Source: Kondoa malvinella
Taxonomy: Eukaryota > Basidiomycota > Agaricostilbomycetes > Agaricostilbales > Kondoaceae
Direction of reading: 5' to 3'
Assembly: GCA_039545315.1 (NCBI GenBank)
Contig: BCIM01000016.1
Coordinates: 124,001-188,000 of the forward strand
Length of the DNA stretch: 64,000 nucleotides
The notes beneath the pieces were generated by a model. The model ran no database searches. It was not told the origin of the DNA and worked only from the letters and a program-made list of their open reading frames with translations. The translations under genes and the position numbers were made by a program. Shown one piece after another: positions 35,057 through 46,899 of this stretch (the first letter of the stretch is position 1; every line of letters starts with the position of its first letter).

Positions 35057-37457
35057 ATGTCGAGTGCTGCTTCACAGCAAGCAGACAGAGTGAGCGTAAC
35101 GAATGCCTTGCCAAATCTCAAAAAGCGAAGTCGTGAACCAGAGCAAGACGCGCACAACGTCAAAAGAGTAAAGTCGGTGCAACTGGATGAAGTTCTACAG
35201 CAAGCTGCTGAACAGCCTGGACCTCTGCCTCAAGCTGTCCTTCTCATTCAAGCTGCTCGTGCTTTCCTCTTGGCTGCGCACGGCCTGTCGCCAAAACTGG
35301 CCTGTCCTACCAGCTCGCAAGAAGCGCTGTATCTCTACAGACAGCATGTATTGTCTGCTGCCACTTGTCTTCGTGCCGCCTTGGATGCTGCGTCTTCTGC
35401 GCCCAACAGCAAGCCAGAGCATGATCTGATCGCTCGGCTAGAGCTGATTGAGCTGCTCATCACTGAAGCCGAAACTTCCACACCAAGCTCTTCAGCCAGA
35501 CGCGAAGTGGAAGGCCTCTTGCACAAGGGATTGCTGAACTCGCAGAAGTACGCCGCTTTCCGACCTTTCTATCTCGCGTTGGTCTCTGCCCAGATTCGCT
35601 TCAACTCCCTCAGCAGTCCAGGCAGCGCTGGAGAAAAGTTGGCTAGAGCAGAAGCGAAACGAATGATCAGTCAAGTGCATTCAGATTCGACAGATGATCC
35701 GTATTGGATCTATCACTTTCTATTGCTGCATCATTCGCTCGCGCCTTCTCAACAATCGTTCGCTGCTCTGATCGACTTGGCCACTAAGAGGGCAGATCAC
35801 CTTGCTTTGGCTTTCTCTCAATTGATGCGGGCTCATTGGGCGATGGGGGAGAGAAAATGGGATGTCGCAAAGGCCGACTTGGCCAATGTAGCGACTTTCA
35901 TTGCCGCCCAAGGTGATATCAAGACCGCTCCTCTATCTCAATTGGAGCTTCAATTCCTCGCCTTGAAGTGTATCTATGACGCTCAAGCAAACACTTCTGC
36001 CAAAGCGGAGGCAGACATCAAAGCCGGCTTGAAGAAGATGCATGGCATGCTAGACTCGAACGCAAAAGCCAGCGCAGGTGAATTGACAGGTCACATCACT
36101 GTACGTAGGCTTTCAGACTCTCAGTTCGCTTTCTGACGGTCCTGCAGCTACCTCTTAAGCTCTCTGTCTCCTCTCGTCACTCTTCCGCACCTTCTGAAGA
36201 AGCGACCACTTCATCCATCACACTCAAATCAATCCCTCGACCTCACATGTACATCCTCGTCTTCCTCATCACTTCTTATGCATACCGCGATCCGCTCGGC
36301 AAACCTCCCAAATCACTCCTGTACTGTGAAGCGGGAATCAAAGCGGCTTCTGAATTGTTGACGGGTGGCCCCTTAGAAGGACTGAAAGGTGCTACATTGG
36401 CTGATATCAACAAGGGACAAGCATTGGCTATTCAGATCAAAGCGGAAATGATGCTGGTTCAATGTTCCATCTTCCTCATGCGATCTAAGATTCCAGAGGT
36501 GCAAGCTGTACGTCTCTTTGAAGTGTATGATTTCTAGCTGATCTAGTTGGACAGCTTGTTCGGAGTATAATCACCTATGTGACAAAAGAACATTATGAGC
36601 TCTGGCCATCCTTCCGTGGCAAGCTGACTCTCATGCAAGCAATGCTCTATCATGCCCTCAACCGAACCGAAGACGCGCTCGAGTATTATCAAATCCTTAC
36701 TCTACCGGATCAGAAGCATCATGAGCTAGCACTGCAAGCGAAGATCGGGATCGCATTCATTCGTCTTGGTCGAGGGGAACAAATTGACGATGGACCTCCG
36801 AAATCAGCTACAAAGTCAACGGCAGAGAAGATGGGTCGGATGAAACTTGGGACGCCTTTGGGTTCACCAGCTAAGCAAGCGCCCGTTATTGACTATTGCG
36901 AGACTTCGCTGGACGATCTTCTGACGGAGGTCATGGCTGCTTGTTCAGCTTCCGAGTCGCCTGAGCTGCAAATTGCTGGATCAATCTTGACCGCTACGAC
37001 TCGCAAAGGGATAGTCAAAGCCAAGTAAGCTTTCGTCTTTGGTTGTAAGGTTCTACTCTAACCTCGAAGTAGACACCATCTGTCGTCTGCACTGATGCTA
37101 GCAAATGGCACAATCAACAGTCATACCAAACCGGTCATTCTTGCTCTTCTGGCTTCTCTGTTCGTGCGAACCAAGACGGATGAAGGGACAAAGATGCTCG
37201 TGTCTGCTTGGACTATGGTTCGTGGCATGGGCTCAAGCAAGCCATCGACAAAGGGCAAAGACAAAGAGAAGGCTAAAGCGATGGCGGACGTGATCGATGA
37301 ATCGGTTGTGGGCAACCCTAGGCTTGGTCTGACGCTGGGAGAGCAGCTTCTGGAAGCGTACAAAGCGGAAGGGAACGAAGCGAAAGTCATCAAGCAGAAG
37401 GAGTACAATGCGGTTCATCGAAAAGTGCTGGACAAGATGGAGAAGACAGCTGGTTGA
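35057..37457 (+). CDS. Cohesin loader subunit Mau2/Scc4
   Basis: The start at 35057 (MSSAASQQADRVSV) is followed by a basic disordered head and then a long run of TPR-like helices: QAVLLIQAARAFLLAAHGLS, EALYLYRQHVLSAATCLRAA, FRPFYLALVSAQIRFNSL, ALAFSQLMRAHWAMGERKWD. After the intron near 36100: MYILVFLITSYAYRDPLGK and KLTLMQAMLYHALNRTEDAL. The last exons contain HTKPVILALLASLFVRTKTD and RLGLTLGEQLLEAYKAEGNE. The length (about 700 residues) and the arrangement agree with the cohesin-loading-factor family (Mau2/Scc4), which pairs with Scc2 to load cohesin on chromatin. The assignment rests on overall TPR architecture and C-terminal pattern rather than one invariant motif; another TPR scaffold remains possible. 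Confidence 0.7.
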
Positions 37458-37578
37458 GCTGATCTTGGGCACACTATGTAGCAAGCTAGCGATACAGCGT
37501 AATCACTGGGAGTTCATGGTCAATGCACCCCAAGCGAAATTCTTTGTTTTTCTTTCAATCCTGCACGATCAGGTCAGC

Positions 37579-39799
37579 ATGTCGCGCAACTCGCCAGCGC
37601 CTCACTATGGCGGGCATCAGTCTAGACAATTGACGCAAGCAGCTGCTTCTATACCCGCTGGCCGGAATACCAAAAACCCGAATGCCGCTCAGCAACAGAG
37701 TCTGGCTCGAGCTGCTTTGCAAAATGCTCAGCAGAACATGACTCCAGATCAAATTGCGTCTTATAACGCCTTGATATCGCTGCAAGGCACTTTCGGCGGT
37801 CCTTCACGTGTGTTATCAAACCTCTCTAGTCATGTCTCGTATTCATTGCCTCTTCATTCGCGGCATTAGAGTTATTTCTAGAGCAGCCAGCACACAACAA
37901 TCGTCTGCTGCTGGCACTAAGGTCTGGGATCCCAGATGAGGTCGATTTTGCGCTCGAGCGTTTCCTGCACATCACCTTGCTGTCAACGGGCCTCGTGCTC
38001 CTCGACAACTTCCAAGGCTTACCAACTGCTCTACTGGACGTGATGGACCAAGGCAACCAAGGATGGACAAGTCGACCAAGCTGGGCTGCAGCCATGCCAT
38101 CCTGGCAGGAACAAGGCATGCAAACCCGTCGAAGAGCAGTAGAAGCCGCTACCGTCCTACGAAATATCGCCCTCGATCAGCGCAACGTACCAAATCTCAT
38201 GCAACATCAGAAACGATTACTGCAAGTCAGCCAAAAAGTACTTCAGCATGGTACAGCCGACCCATCACAAGCTTCTACTTCCCAAGATCTAGTAGAGATG
38301 CAAATCTGTCTCCTTGAAACCATAGAAGCCATCTCACCCGAAATCAAGCTTCAACAACCTTACTCTATCATCTCTTTACTTTCTGCCCACACCTTTTCGC
38401 CCGACCGAGCACTCGTGTTGGGCGCTTTCCGCGTCCTAGCTGGATTCGCTACCAACACCTCGAATACCGAACACAATACTCCAGCATTCTCTATGCGAGC
38501 CGACTCTGCCTCACCTAATTGCATCACTCGCGCTGTCGAACTTCTCCCCCTGCAAGATATCGAAATCACAACTGCCGTTTTGGACTTGCTTTATTCTTAC
38601 ACCCAGACTCCCAGTAGCGCAGCTACAGTCTGCGAACGACCTGATTTACTCTACCTACTCCGTCTGCTGTTGTCCAAAGTGAGCATAGGCGGGTCAAGGG
38701 AAGATTTCGAAGTTGAACCACCTACGGATCGATTAGCGAGATTGGTGAAGGAGCAGAAGAGCAGAGAGTTGGGCGCGAGTACGGCAACGCCGAGTAGTGC
38801 GGTATTCAAGCTATTGGGCACTATGTTGAGTCAGGATGAACTTGATGGATTGTTGGTTCTGAGGGAGCCCAAGAGGACTGTAACCTGGTCAGTCAAGCTA
38901 TCGTCTGCCGCTTCGGCGACTATCTGATGCTGGTTCCTGACAGGATGAGATGGACGTACGAAAACGTTCCAGAGGCTGAAGTCACTCAAGTCTCTTTGTG
39001 GACGACGTATAAAGAGCAATTCGAGAAAATCGACTCGCAAGATAACAAGATGCTCGCTGCTGCAGATGTCATCAAACACTCTACTGATGCATACGAAACC
39101 GCTTTACCTATGATCACCGAAGTCGACGGAAAGAAGTTTATCATTCGCGGAATCCAGCCTCGAGATAGACAAGAACTGGCTGAATTGCTCAAGAAGAAGT
39201 GGATGGCGGCTGTACCTGGCGCACAGCCTGATTCAGAAGTCACGCCTGTGGATCTATACAGTATTCCACCTGCTTCCCTGACCGTTCCTCCTGCGCTAGC
39301 TACGACTTCTCAGATACTTGTAGCAACCCTTTCAATCCTCATCAACACCGGTATCCCACCTCCTTCTCTCGCTACATTTAGAGAAGCAGAAGCAGCAGCC
39401 CGAAGCGCCTCAACAGGCGAGAAACCCTTTGCTTTCCGATATGCACAATGGAACGTCCAGACCGACGCGCAGCAACAAATGGTCGGACCCGCTTTCCTCG
39501 CCATCTTGGTGCTCCGCAACATTGCTCGTGCCATCAAAGCTTCTCTACCAGCCAAAGGAAGGGAAATCGATCAATTGGGTCCATCCATCTTTTCTGCTTT
39601 AGCTGGCGATAATTCCAAAGAGACTTCAGCGCCCCAGACGGGCGATGTCGTGCCGATCGAGAACGCGGACAGAGCAAAAGGAGCGCTCTTGTCGCTTGAA
39701 GGGGACTTGTTGGAATTGGCTGTAGGAGCAAAACAGCTTAGTGAATATGTTGGTGAAGTCTTGGCTGTTTGTGATGAGTTGCGGAATGCGGGTTTGTAG
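37579..39799 (+). CDS. RSC chromatin-remodelling complex subunit Rsc9-like
   Basis: Three exons: 37579-about 37810, about 37870-38885 and 38944-39799. The N-terminus is Gln/Asn/Ala-rich (MSRNSPAPHYGGHQSR). The body is an armadillo-like solenoid with the block LLLALRSGIPDEVDFALERF followed by VLRNIALDQRNVPNLMQHQK. The third exon begins with MRWTYENVPEAEVTQVSLW, the winged-helix-like (RFX-type) segment shared by Rsc9 and animal ARID2/BAF200, then FIIRGIQPRDRQ. No ARID domain is visible. Rsc9 subunits belong to SWI/SNF-family remodellers that slide or eject nucleosomes at promoters. The ATG at 37579 may be preceded by a 5' UTR intron. The gene is convergent with the TTC1-like gene, whose stop codon lies only 9 bp away. 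Confidence 0.8.
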
Positions 39800-39808
39800 A
39801 GTGGGAGG

Positions 39809-40868
39809 TCATCTGTTGAAATTCATAGAGTAGCCGCCTTCTCCATTTGGCGTAAACTGGAAGTTGTCCGTTGACAATCCGAATTTGCCTAGACGGATCT
39901 GAGACATGCCTGCAACCAAAGAGAAGAGTGGACAAACCTAGTAAACTATTGCCCATGCCTTTCAGTTTATCCATCATCTCTTTCGTCTCCTCGGCCTTCT
40001 TCAAATCGATACGAGGTGGAAGTCGCCTTTCCGCAGCTTTGGCAGAATTGAGCAGTGCCTTATCCGAGCCAGCTAATGTCTGAAGCTTCTTCCAATCTGT
40101 GCGATGGAAGATTGACGTGATGAGCGCAAAGCTCGTACTCCAAAATTCGGCGCACCTTCCAGAGCGGTAGTCAGACTTGTCCAAGTATCAATCTTCTCAT
40201 TCGCTATAGCTCTTCGATGTAGTGCTTTGACATAGTCCGTATCGTCTTGTATGGCTGTTGGACAAAGCCGAGAAATCTATCAGACAACGCTGAGAATCTC
40301 TACGGTCGACCAACCTTCTGAACAAGCGACAGCAGCTTCCTTCCACCTCTCCTATACTTTCAAGTCAGTACAGCCAATACCGTTCGAAGGGTTAGAGCTC
40401 ACGCATTGGATCTCAGCAGCAGCCATATTACACCACAGCGCAGCTCTGAGCGTCTTGACCTTGGCATCTTCAACAGGCAACACAGGCTTCTCCTCCTCTT
40501 CCCTCTCCTCTTCCAAGCCTTGCTCAGCTCTCTCAGATAAATCAGCCCTTCCTTTGCCCTTCACTTGATCATCCGCTGGCGGTTGCACTAGTTTCGGTCT
40601 TGGAGGTAGAAAGGCTAAAGCTTCTTTGTAAATAGCAATAGCGTTATCATAGCGTTTGGCTGCATATTCTCTGTTTGCGTCCGTCTTTAGTATTTCAGCT
40701 TGAGCGAGTTCATCTTCCTATGTCATGTCAGCTTGTGACAGCAAAGGCCAAGTCGGAAGGACACACGGCTGCTTCGTGAAAATCATCAGAGTCAGAGTCT
40801 GAAGCTGTTGTGCTAGCTATGGGCTCATCAGGCAGCTCTTCGAACCGAGAAGAATCGTCTGTTGACAT
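39809..40868 (-). CDS. TPR protein of the TTC1 family
   Basis: The protein starts MSTDDSSRFEELPDEPIAST with an acidic Ser-rich head, followed by a three-repeat TPR domain: EDELAQAEILKTDANREYAA, RYDNAIAIYKEALAFLPPRP, then after introns ALWCNMAAAEIQ and ALHRRAIANEKIDTWTSL. The diagnostic C-terminal signature is ERRLPPRIDLKKAEETKEMM, DKLKGMGNSLLGKFGLSTDN and GGYSMNFNR, which matches the C-terminal tail of TTC1-like proteins. Family members are thought to act as Hsp70/Hsp90 or ubiquitin-ligase cochaperones; the fungal role is not established. Several short introns interrupt it. Stop at 39809-39811. Confidence 0.82.
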
Positions 40869-41875
40869 GGTCGAATATCGTCGAGCAACAGCAAACGATA
40901 TAGGAAGGGTACAACAAGTCTATTTCAAAAACGATACATCAACTCGGATCCAACTACGCTGTTACCCCAATCTGCTCAAATCGCTGCATGCCAACCGTGT
41001 CCTATTCCGTCATCCAACTACCCTTGCCGATTCTATATCTCAAACCCTTGCCAGCTCCATGTCCCTTTCCAAGCAGCAGCGACCTTGATTTGTCTATCCT
41101 TTGACTTCTTTCCGTCTTGCAGATGGGGTATACCGAGATGATCCGAGTGTCTTTAACGATCGATAGTATTACGATGATAATAGTAGAAAGGGAGGGGCGA
41201 CCGACGTTTGATGGCGTGCGATCATGATGGCGGCTTTCTTCAGACTTGTACTCCGATGTGGTTCAAGCGAAGAAAAGCCGCGGATGAATGTGATGCCAGA
41301 TCCAAAGGTTGCTCATTGTAATTAGCGGCAAAGGATGCAGTATATGAGTTGGAGACCAGAGCCGGTGGATCGATAGCTTGAGGTTTGAGGGAAGCCGAGC
41401 ACAGGCGAGAGCTTATGTTACACGTTCGACTTGACCGAGGCCAGAAATCGAAAATGCGTGCTTCGGGATCTGGAAATTGGTGTACTTGCCATGACAGTTG
41501 TAGGGTATTCGGCAAGGATGGCGACGAGACAATCTGGTCGGACCGAATCTTGCGCCATCTGAAACTTGGATCCGGCAGTCGAAGGGCGAATGTGCCACAT
41601 ATCGAACTGTCGGAGAATAGAGGTGGAGAAAAGACTTGTTGAGCAAGTCGAGAGAGATGGGAACACAAGCAAAGAAGAGTCGATGCTGGCCTGAAGTGGC
41701 GCAGATTTGACCAGGAGAGAGAAGTTTAAACACCTGGCTTGCTCCGCGATTTGATGTGCCCAACTCTCGATGCCTTCCATGTGAGAGATCCGCCAACTAG
41801 AGTATTGCAAGTCGGCGAGAGAGAGAGAGAGTGTGGTGATGAGGAAAGACGAGGAGGAAAGCATTTAGTAATAAG
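40869..41875. other. Intergenic region between TTC1-like gene and casein kinase
   Basis: About 1 kb. Several ORFs up to 148 codons occur (for example 41418-41864 on the minus strand), but none has a recognisable domain, and adjacent frames are equally open. A short GA repeat is at 41818-41832. It is probably the TTC1 promoter plus the kinase 3' UTR. Confidence 0.4.
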
Positions 41876-43129
41876 CTGGGTCGGTGCCTTGACGAGCTGG
41901 GTTGGCACGAGAGCGGGTCCTGCAACACAAATATGATGAGCATCAGATCACCGATAGAGCAGACTGCGTACTCACACTCGCCCGGAGCCATCTGCACCCT
42001 CGTTTGCCAACACCTTTCTTGGCTGCCTAGAACCGCTTCCTTGTTGAGCCATGTCTGCTTCTGCGCCAGCGACAGCAGTGCGTTGTTGCATGCTCCAGTC
42101 GAAGACGTAGTCGTACTGGTAGCCTTCGCGGACAAACAAGTCACGGAAGATCTTTCTCAAATAGGAATAGTCGGGCTTGTCATCGAAGCGAAGGGAACGA
42201 GTGTAGTTCAAGTAGATGGCAAACTCGTTGGGGAAGCTGCGACATAGATACTCGGTAGGCGTAGTCATCTTCTTTTCCATGATGCGATCGTACTTCTGCT
42301 TCTTGGTTGCAGCCTTGAGACCTTGCCAAGGCAGAGATCCGCGTAGGAAGTACATGAGCACATAGCCGAGCGACTCCATGTCATCACGACGTGATTGTTC
42401 TGTGAGCATAGAGGGATCTGGATCAGCTAAAGCTGAAACCAAACCTTCCAATACGCACCGACACCTAAATGAGTATTAATTGAAGTGTAACGAGCAGTTC
42501 CGGTCAAGTTCTTGTTCTCTCTGTATGGAATGTGTAGGTGCGTCTTTGGGTCGCGGTACTTCTTTGCCAGACCAAAGTCGATGACATTGACTTGGTTGCC
42601 TCGCTTGCCAATCCCCATCAAGAAATTGTCTGGCTTGATATCGCGATGAATGAAGTTGCGAGAGTGAACGTATTCGATGCGAGAGATCTACATCGCGAGT
42701 CAGACAACGCATGAAAAAGAATGAAAGAGAAGATTTACGAGCTGATCCGCCAAAAGGAGAACAGTCTTGAGACTAAACTTTCTGGAGCAGAAGTTGAACA
42801 GGTCCTCTAGAGAAGGTCCCAAGAGGTCGATGACCATGGCATTGTAGTCGCACTCGATGCCGAACCATCTGACGAAAGGAATGCCGACACCGCCAGCCAA
42901 AGTCTTGTACACTTTCGCTTCGTATTCCAATTGCGGGTGCTTGGCCTTTGTAGACTCTAGCTTGATAGCGACTTCTTCGCCAGAGATGATATTGACACCG
43001 AGGTAGATATCACCTGCGCCGACACGTTTGTCAAGTTTGCGTGCGATGACTAAACTAGCGCAACGCACCAAAAGAGCCAGAACCAATCTTCTTGCCAATG
43101 CGGTACTTGCCGCCTACTCGGAGATCCAT
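41876..43129 (-). CDS. Casein kinase I (Hrr25/Hhp1, CK1 delta/epsilon type)
   Basis: The start [20 protein letters not shown] (43129) has the glycine-rich loop. Downstream are [20 protein letters not shown] with the ATP-binding lysine, the catalytic loop [32 protein letters not shown] with a DFG motif, and the CK1 signature [20 protein letters not shown]. The kinase domain ends with [13 protein letters not shown], followed by a short basic tail of about 50 residues (stop 41876-41878). A short tail without a C-terminal CC palmitoylation motif fits the nuclear/cytosolic Hrr25/Hhp1 class rather than plasma-membrane Yck kinases. It phosphorylates acidic or primed Ser/Thr sites in DNA repair, meiosis and vesicle traffic. 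Six or so short introns split the gene. Confidence 0.94.
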
Positions 43130-44103
43130 GATGAAGGTGTGTTGAGGGAGTGAGACGGTTTCAAAGAGGTCGGCGAGGTTTGAGCACCGAAATTGGGGCT
43201 TGCGAGTTCAAGGCGGGCAAAAGGGGGTGAAAGGAACGGAAGCTGTATGCAGGAAAGAAAGACTTAGCCTCTGGTCGTCTAACGGAGAGGGCCGTGACAG
43301 GTCCTGTGCAACCGGACAGCACGAGGTCAGGCGAGGAGGTGAAGTTCCGGACTTTGACTGAAGCTCGTCTCTTCCTAGCCGAAGAGAGAAATTGCAAGAA
43401 CACTCACAAAAGAGAAGTCGTTTCTGCACAACACGCAGGGCAATTTCAGTCTTGGCCGTGCTTGATCGTTGCAGGTCGAGCCCTCGTCGACGTCAAGTTG
43501 CGTTCAAAATCCATGACTCATCTCTCTCCTCTCTGTGTGTTTGCATCTGAGACTGGAATGCTGCTATATCATCTGGATTGCGGACATCATTGTGCGAAAA
43601 GTGGCGCTGTCACTCAATGTCACTCTTTTCATGTTGGGCAGTGCAAGCCAAAGCTCTGCCTCTACCCTACCCTATTCATACGATACATCGCTACCTGCTC
43701 GTTCATTACGCTGCTATCGTAATGCCACTGCTGTCCTTATCGTGCCATTTTTTCCACTCTGTGCCTCACTTGATTCGGCCTGGCTGTAATCCCAGCCTCT
43801 CGTCCTGTACTCTCTTGCTCGCAGTCCCTGTCTTCCGCAAATTTGCTCGCACGCAGTGATTGCACTTCACGCAGTCTTTCAGACGCGTTCCACAAAGTCC
43901 AACGCGCTAAGTTCCAACGACTCCGAAATTTCGTACCGTAGTGTCGATTCAGCGCTTCAAGGCTTGGTGTTGTTTTGCACATCCACCACACATCAAATAT
44001 CAGAGCCGCGCTCTTTCCATTCCACAATCACCCATTCCGCTCTTTTCCAAAGCAACTTTACATTCCTTAAAATCCCTCACGCGTCTTCACGAATAAACAC
44101 AAA
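43130..44103. promoter_or_regulatory. Divergent promoter region, casein kinase and CAP protein
   Basis: A 970-bp stretch between two divergent start codons. It is pyrimidine-rich on the plus strand before the CAP gene (43700-44060). No supported exon is seen; short ORFs on both strands lack motifs. Confidence 0.45.
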
Positions 44104-45255
44104 ATGCTTTCCTACGCTCTTCTCTCAGCAGCTGTAAGTTTACCTGAAGCATAGTCCTACTCGAGCTGATGTCTCTTCTAGCTCTTCATCGCCAGCTCTT
44201 CAGCTCAAGGCACCCCAGAGGAACTTGCACCCGCTACCTACGTTGCTAGTCACAACGCTGCAAGAGCAAACTGGAACGCAGATCCTCTTACTGCTATCAC
44301 CGATGCTGCTTTCCTGCAATCCACCCAAGAGTCAGTCTTTACGCCTATTTTCAAATTCTAGCTGACGTCTGCTCAGCTGGGCAAATGCTTGTGTCTTCGA
44401 GCACTCAGAACCAAACGGGGTGAGTATTTATTCTAACAGAAGCCCTGCTGTCGAGCTGACAGTCTCTTACAGGCCTATGGTGAAAACCTCTACGTAGATT
44501 TGGTCTACAGCAGCTCCTACCTCCAGCTGACATTTTGTTTAGGCTGCTGGTTTCAGAGGCTTTACCCCTCCAGTCAATTTCCAACAAGCGATGGACTCTT
44601 GGATGGCCGAATCAAACAATTACTGCTTAACTGGTGTCGCTGGAGCTGGAGAACCAGCAACGTACGTCGTCAGATTACTCTCGTGATTGGGCTGATCCAA
44701 TTACTTTGTCCAGTGGTCATTTTACCCAAGTCGTCTGGCAGGCTACCACCCAAGTTGCTTGCGCTGTCGCTAGTTGCCCAGCAGGCACTGTCTTCCCCGA
44801 CTTTGACTCATACTGTCAGTCTTGTCTGTATCTTATTCCGGCCTGGCTGATCAATATCAATGATAGACTACGTCTGCCGATACACTCCACCAGGCAATGT
44901 TCAAGGCCAATACACCAATCAAATCGACTCTACAAACTGCGCTGCCAGCACTCCTTCAACACCCGGAGACGCTATTGAAATCCCTGCACCAGGCGCATCA
45001 GCTGGCGCTCGTGCTCGTGCTCGCCGGTCTGTCTCCAAGCGCAGCCTCGTCTTTGGTGGTCAGAGCGACCTGTTCGCTTGCGGCGCAAACGCAATTGACT
45101 GCTCTTCTATCGCTAATGCGTATGTTTCACCTTTCAGTCTTTATGATCTGTCTCACATGATATATAGTTCGCAAGTCACCTGCCTCTCTGGCAAATGCGT
45201 CGTGGGTTCCTGCACCACTGGTTCAGTCTCGGCAGACGGCTCTAGCTGTGCCTAA
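44104..45255 (+). CDS. Secreted CAP/PR-1 protein with CPL1-like cysteine-rich tail
   Basis: Begins MLSYALLSAALFIASSSAQG, a typical signal peptide interrupted by an intron after residue 10. The CAP domain follows: YVASHNAARANWNADPLT, DWANACVFEHSEPNGAYGEN, AMDSWMAESNNYC, GHFTQVVWQATTQVACAVAS and YYVCRYTPPGNVQGQY. The His and Glu residues of the CAP cavity (HSEPN, GHFTQ) are kept. A linker rich in Ala/Arg (GARARARRSVSKRS) with dibasic sites separates it from a tail with six cysteines (FACGANAIDC, SSIANASQVTCLSGKCVVGS, ADGSSCA) resembling basidiomycete CPL1-like domains. CAP proteins of the Pry type bind sterols and fatty acids outside the cell. The KR/RR sites could be cut by a Kex2 protease, releasing the tail; this is inference. 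Confidence 0.88.
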
Positions 45256-45596
45256 TCTGAAACATCACAAACTCGGTTTTCATCGTCGTCAAAGGGAGTT
45301 GAAGCAGGTCTTCGGCACCCAGAAAATTGCAATTCCTTTCTCGTTGTAAAGCATAGATTGTGTAGGTAGTAGCATAGCAAAATGCATGGAATTCAGCATA
45401 TCATAGGATTCGGCAGGGTTTCACTTTCTAGGCCCTAAGCAGTAATTGTTTGCAGCCTGAAACGCAAGGCTGCGGAATATCATTTCAAGGTGTATACCAT
45501 CGTTCATCCTCGTCTTTTCAAGCCGGTCCCGGCAGCAGAATGTCCGACCGTCTATTCACTAAAATCAGCGAACATTGAGCAACACAGCTAATAGAC
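45256..45596. other. Convergent 3' region
   Basis: About 340 bp between the CAP stop and the Nudix stop. A possible last exon of the Nudix gene lies here on the minus strand (about 45525-45550): a GTAAGT donor at the end of the current frame and an AATAG acceptor would add about 11 residues ending LLPGPA. Confidence 0.35.
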
Positions 45597-46899
45597 TTAC
45601 AAGCGCTTGCACAGCTCTAAGAAGCGAGTGTCCGACTCGTAGGATAGCAGACCGTGTCGTACGAAGAAGTCGATCAAGACCAAGGCACAATTGCTATTGA
45701 TAAGTTAGCCTTGCCTACCAAAACAAAACCGTTACATACGGCTTGAATTCCCCATTAACGAGCAGCTGAACCACCTCGTCGGTCGTATACAGGCCAAAGG
45801 AGTCTACTTCACTATCGTTGGGCCTAGGTATGATAGACTGGTCGGCTGGAAACTCCAAATCGTAGACACATTGGATTTCGGGATATCTAATGGGAATCAG
45901 TCTCATTCGTAAAAGCCGACTGACCACTCACAGCCATCCGTTTTCTGATTGCCTAGTATATGACACAATCCCGCCAGCTCGAATGCGATTTTCTACCCAG
46001 CTGTTCTCGAGAGACGCTTCCTCCATAGCTTCTCGTATAATGCTTTCCAAAGGGGCATCTCTTTCTGTTATACCGCCCGCTACTGTGTTGTCGAGCATAT
46101 TCGGGTAAGTCTGCTTTGTTGCAGAACGGCGCGGTATCCAGAAGGAATATTTGCCGTCTTTGTCTTTGAAGTAGCCTAGACGCACAGGAATGAGTACGAT
46201 AGAGCACTGATAAAGAAGGCATACCGTTCATATGTACGCCTGTCGTCAGAAAGCTGAACAAAACCGCTCCAGCCCGCTCCAGCAGCAGCGCAACATCTCC
46301 TACAGATCAATCAGCAGGGAAGGGCGGTATACAATTTGAGACTGACCTCCAGGTAATGGCGAAGGACAGCTGCCGTCCTGGTTCAAGGCAGACTTGTGCG
46401 GAGCCCAAATGCAGTATTTCTCATCCCTCCAACCTTTCAAGTGCTCAGCAAAGACGCCCGCTTCTTTCCAATTGCGTAGTAAGCGGTCCATGTGCTCTGT
46501 CCGAAGTGGTAATGCTTCTGGGTCGTCATTCATCCAGTCCGCGAAAGCAACTGCCCAGATTGGCGACTGCTCGTCTGCTCGAGCCATAGCCCAGCAAGGC
46601 TGACAGCGCATCTTTGACATCTTGACATTGTCCTTCTCCAGCTCGGACAAAACATGAGGAAGCACAAAGCCGATCGGTGTTTGAACAGCTCGAGATGTGG
46701 GAAGAGAGACGAAGAAAGGGACAAGATGGTCTGCAGGGGAAGCTACGACTTCGCTGCTGACTCGTTCCGGTGACCAGGGTCCTTCTGGTAAAGTATAGTT
46801 GTTGCAGGTGTTCACCACCTCGAGCAGAGTGTAAAGACCCTTTGCAGAACACGACGACTCATCTCGGGCCAATACGACGTGTATACCAACCCAGGACAT
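45597..46899 (-). CDS. DUF4743 / Nudix hydrolase (thiamine-diphosphate-type Nudix)
   Basis: The N-terminal half is a DUF4743 domain (GLYTLLEVVNTCNNYTLPEG, TPIGFVLPHVLSELEKDN, WKEAGVFAEHLKGWRDEKYC). The C-terminal half is a Nudix hydrolase with YSFWIPRRSATKQTYPNML followed by the Nudix box GGITERDAPLESIIREAMEE, which keeps the REXXEE metal-binding core. This two-domain layout is that of fungal YJR142W-like and plant Nudix 20/24 enzymes, which hydrolyse oxidised or damaged thiamine diphosphate forms by family knowledge. Exons: 46899-about 46340, then four short ones to 45597. The start MSWVGIHVV could be preceded by another exon because a CACAG acceptor lies directly upstream. A C-terminal extension by one exon is possible. 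Confidence 0.85.

Noticed and set aside
41815..41835. GA repeat as a regulatory microsatellite
   Set aside because: It is only about 14 bases and lies in a 3' intergenic region with no supporting context.
41418..41864. 148-codon minus-strand ORF downstream of casein kinase I
   Set aside because: Other frames here are equally open, Ser/Leu/Arg-rich composition is typical of chance ORFs, and no conserved motif is seen.
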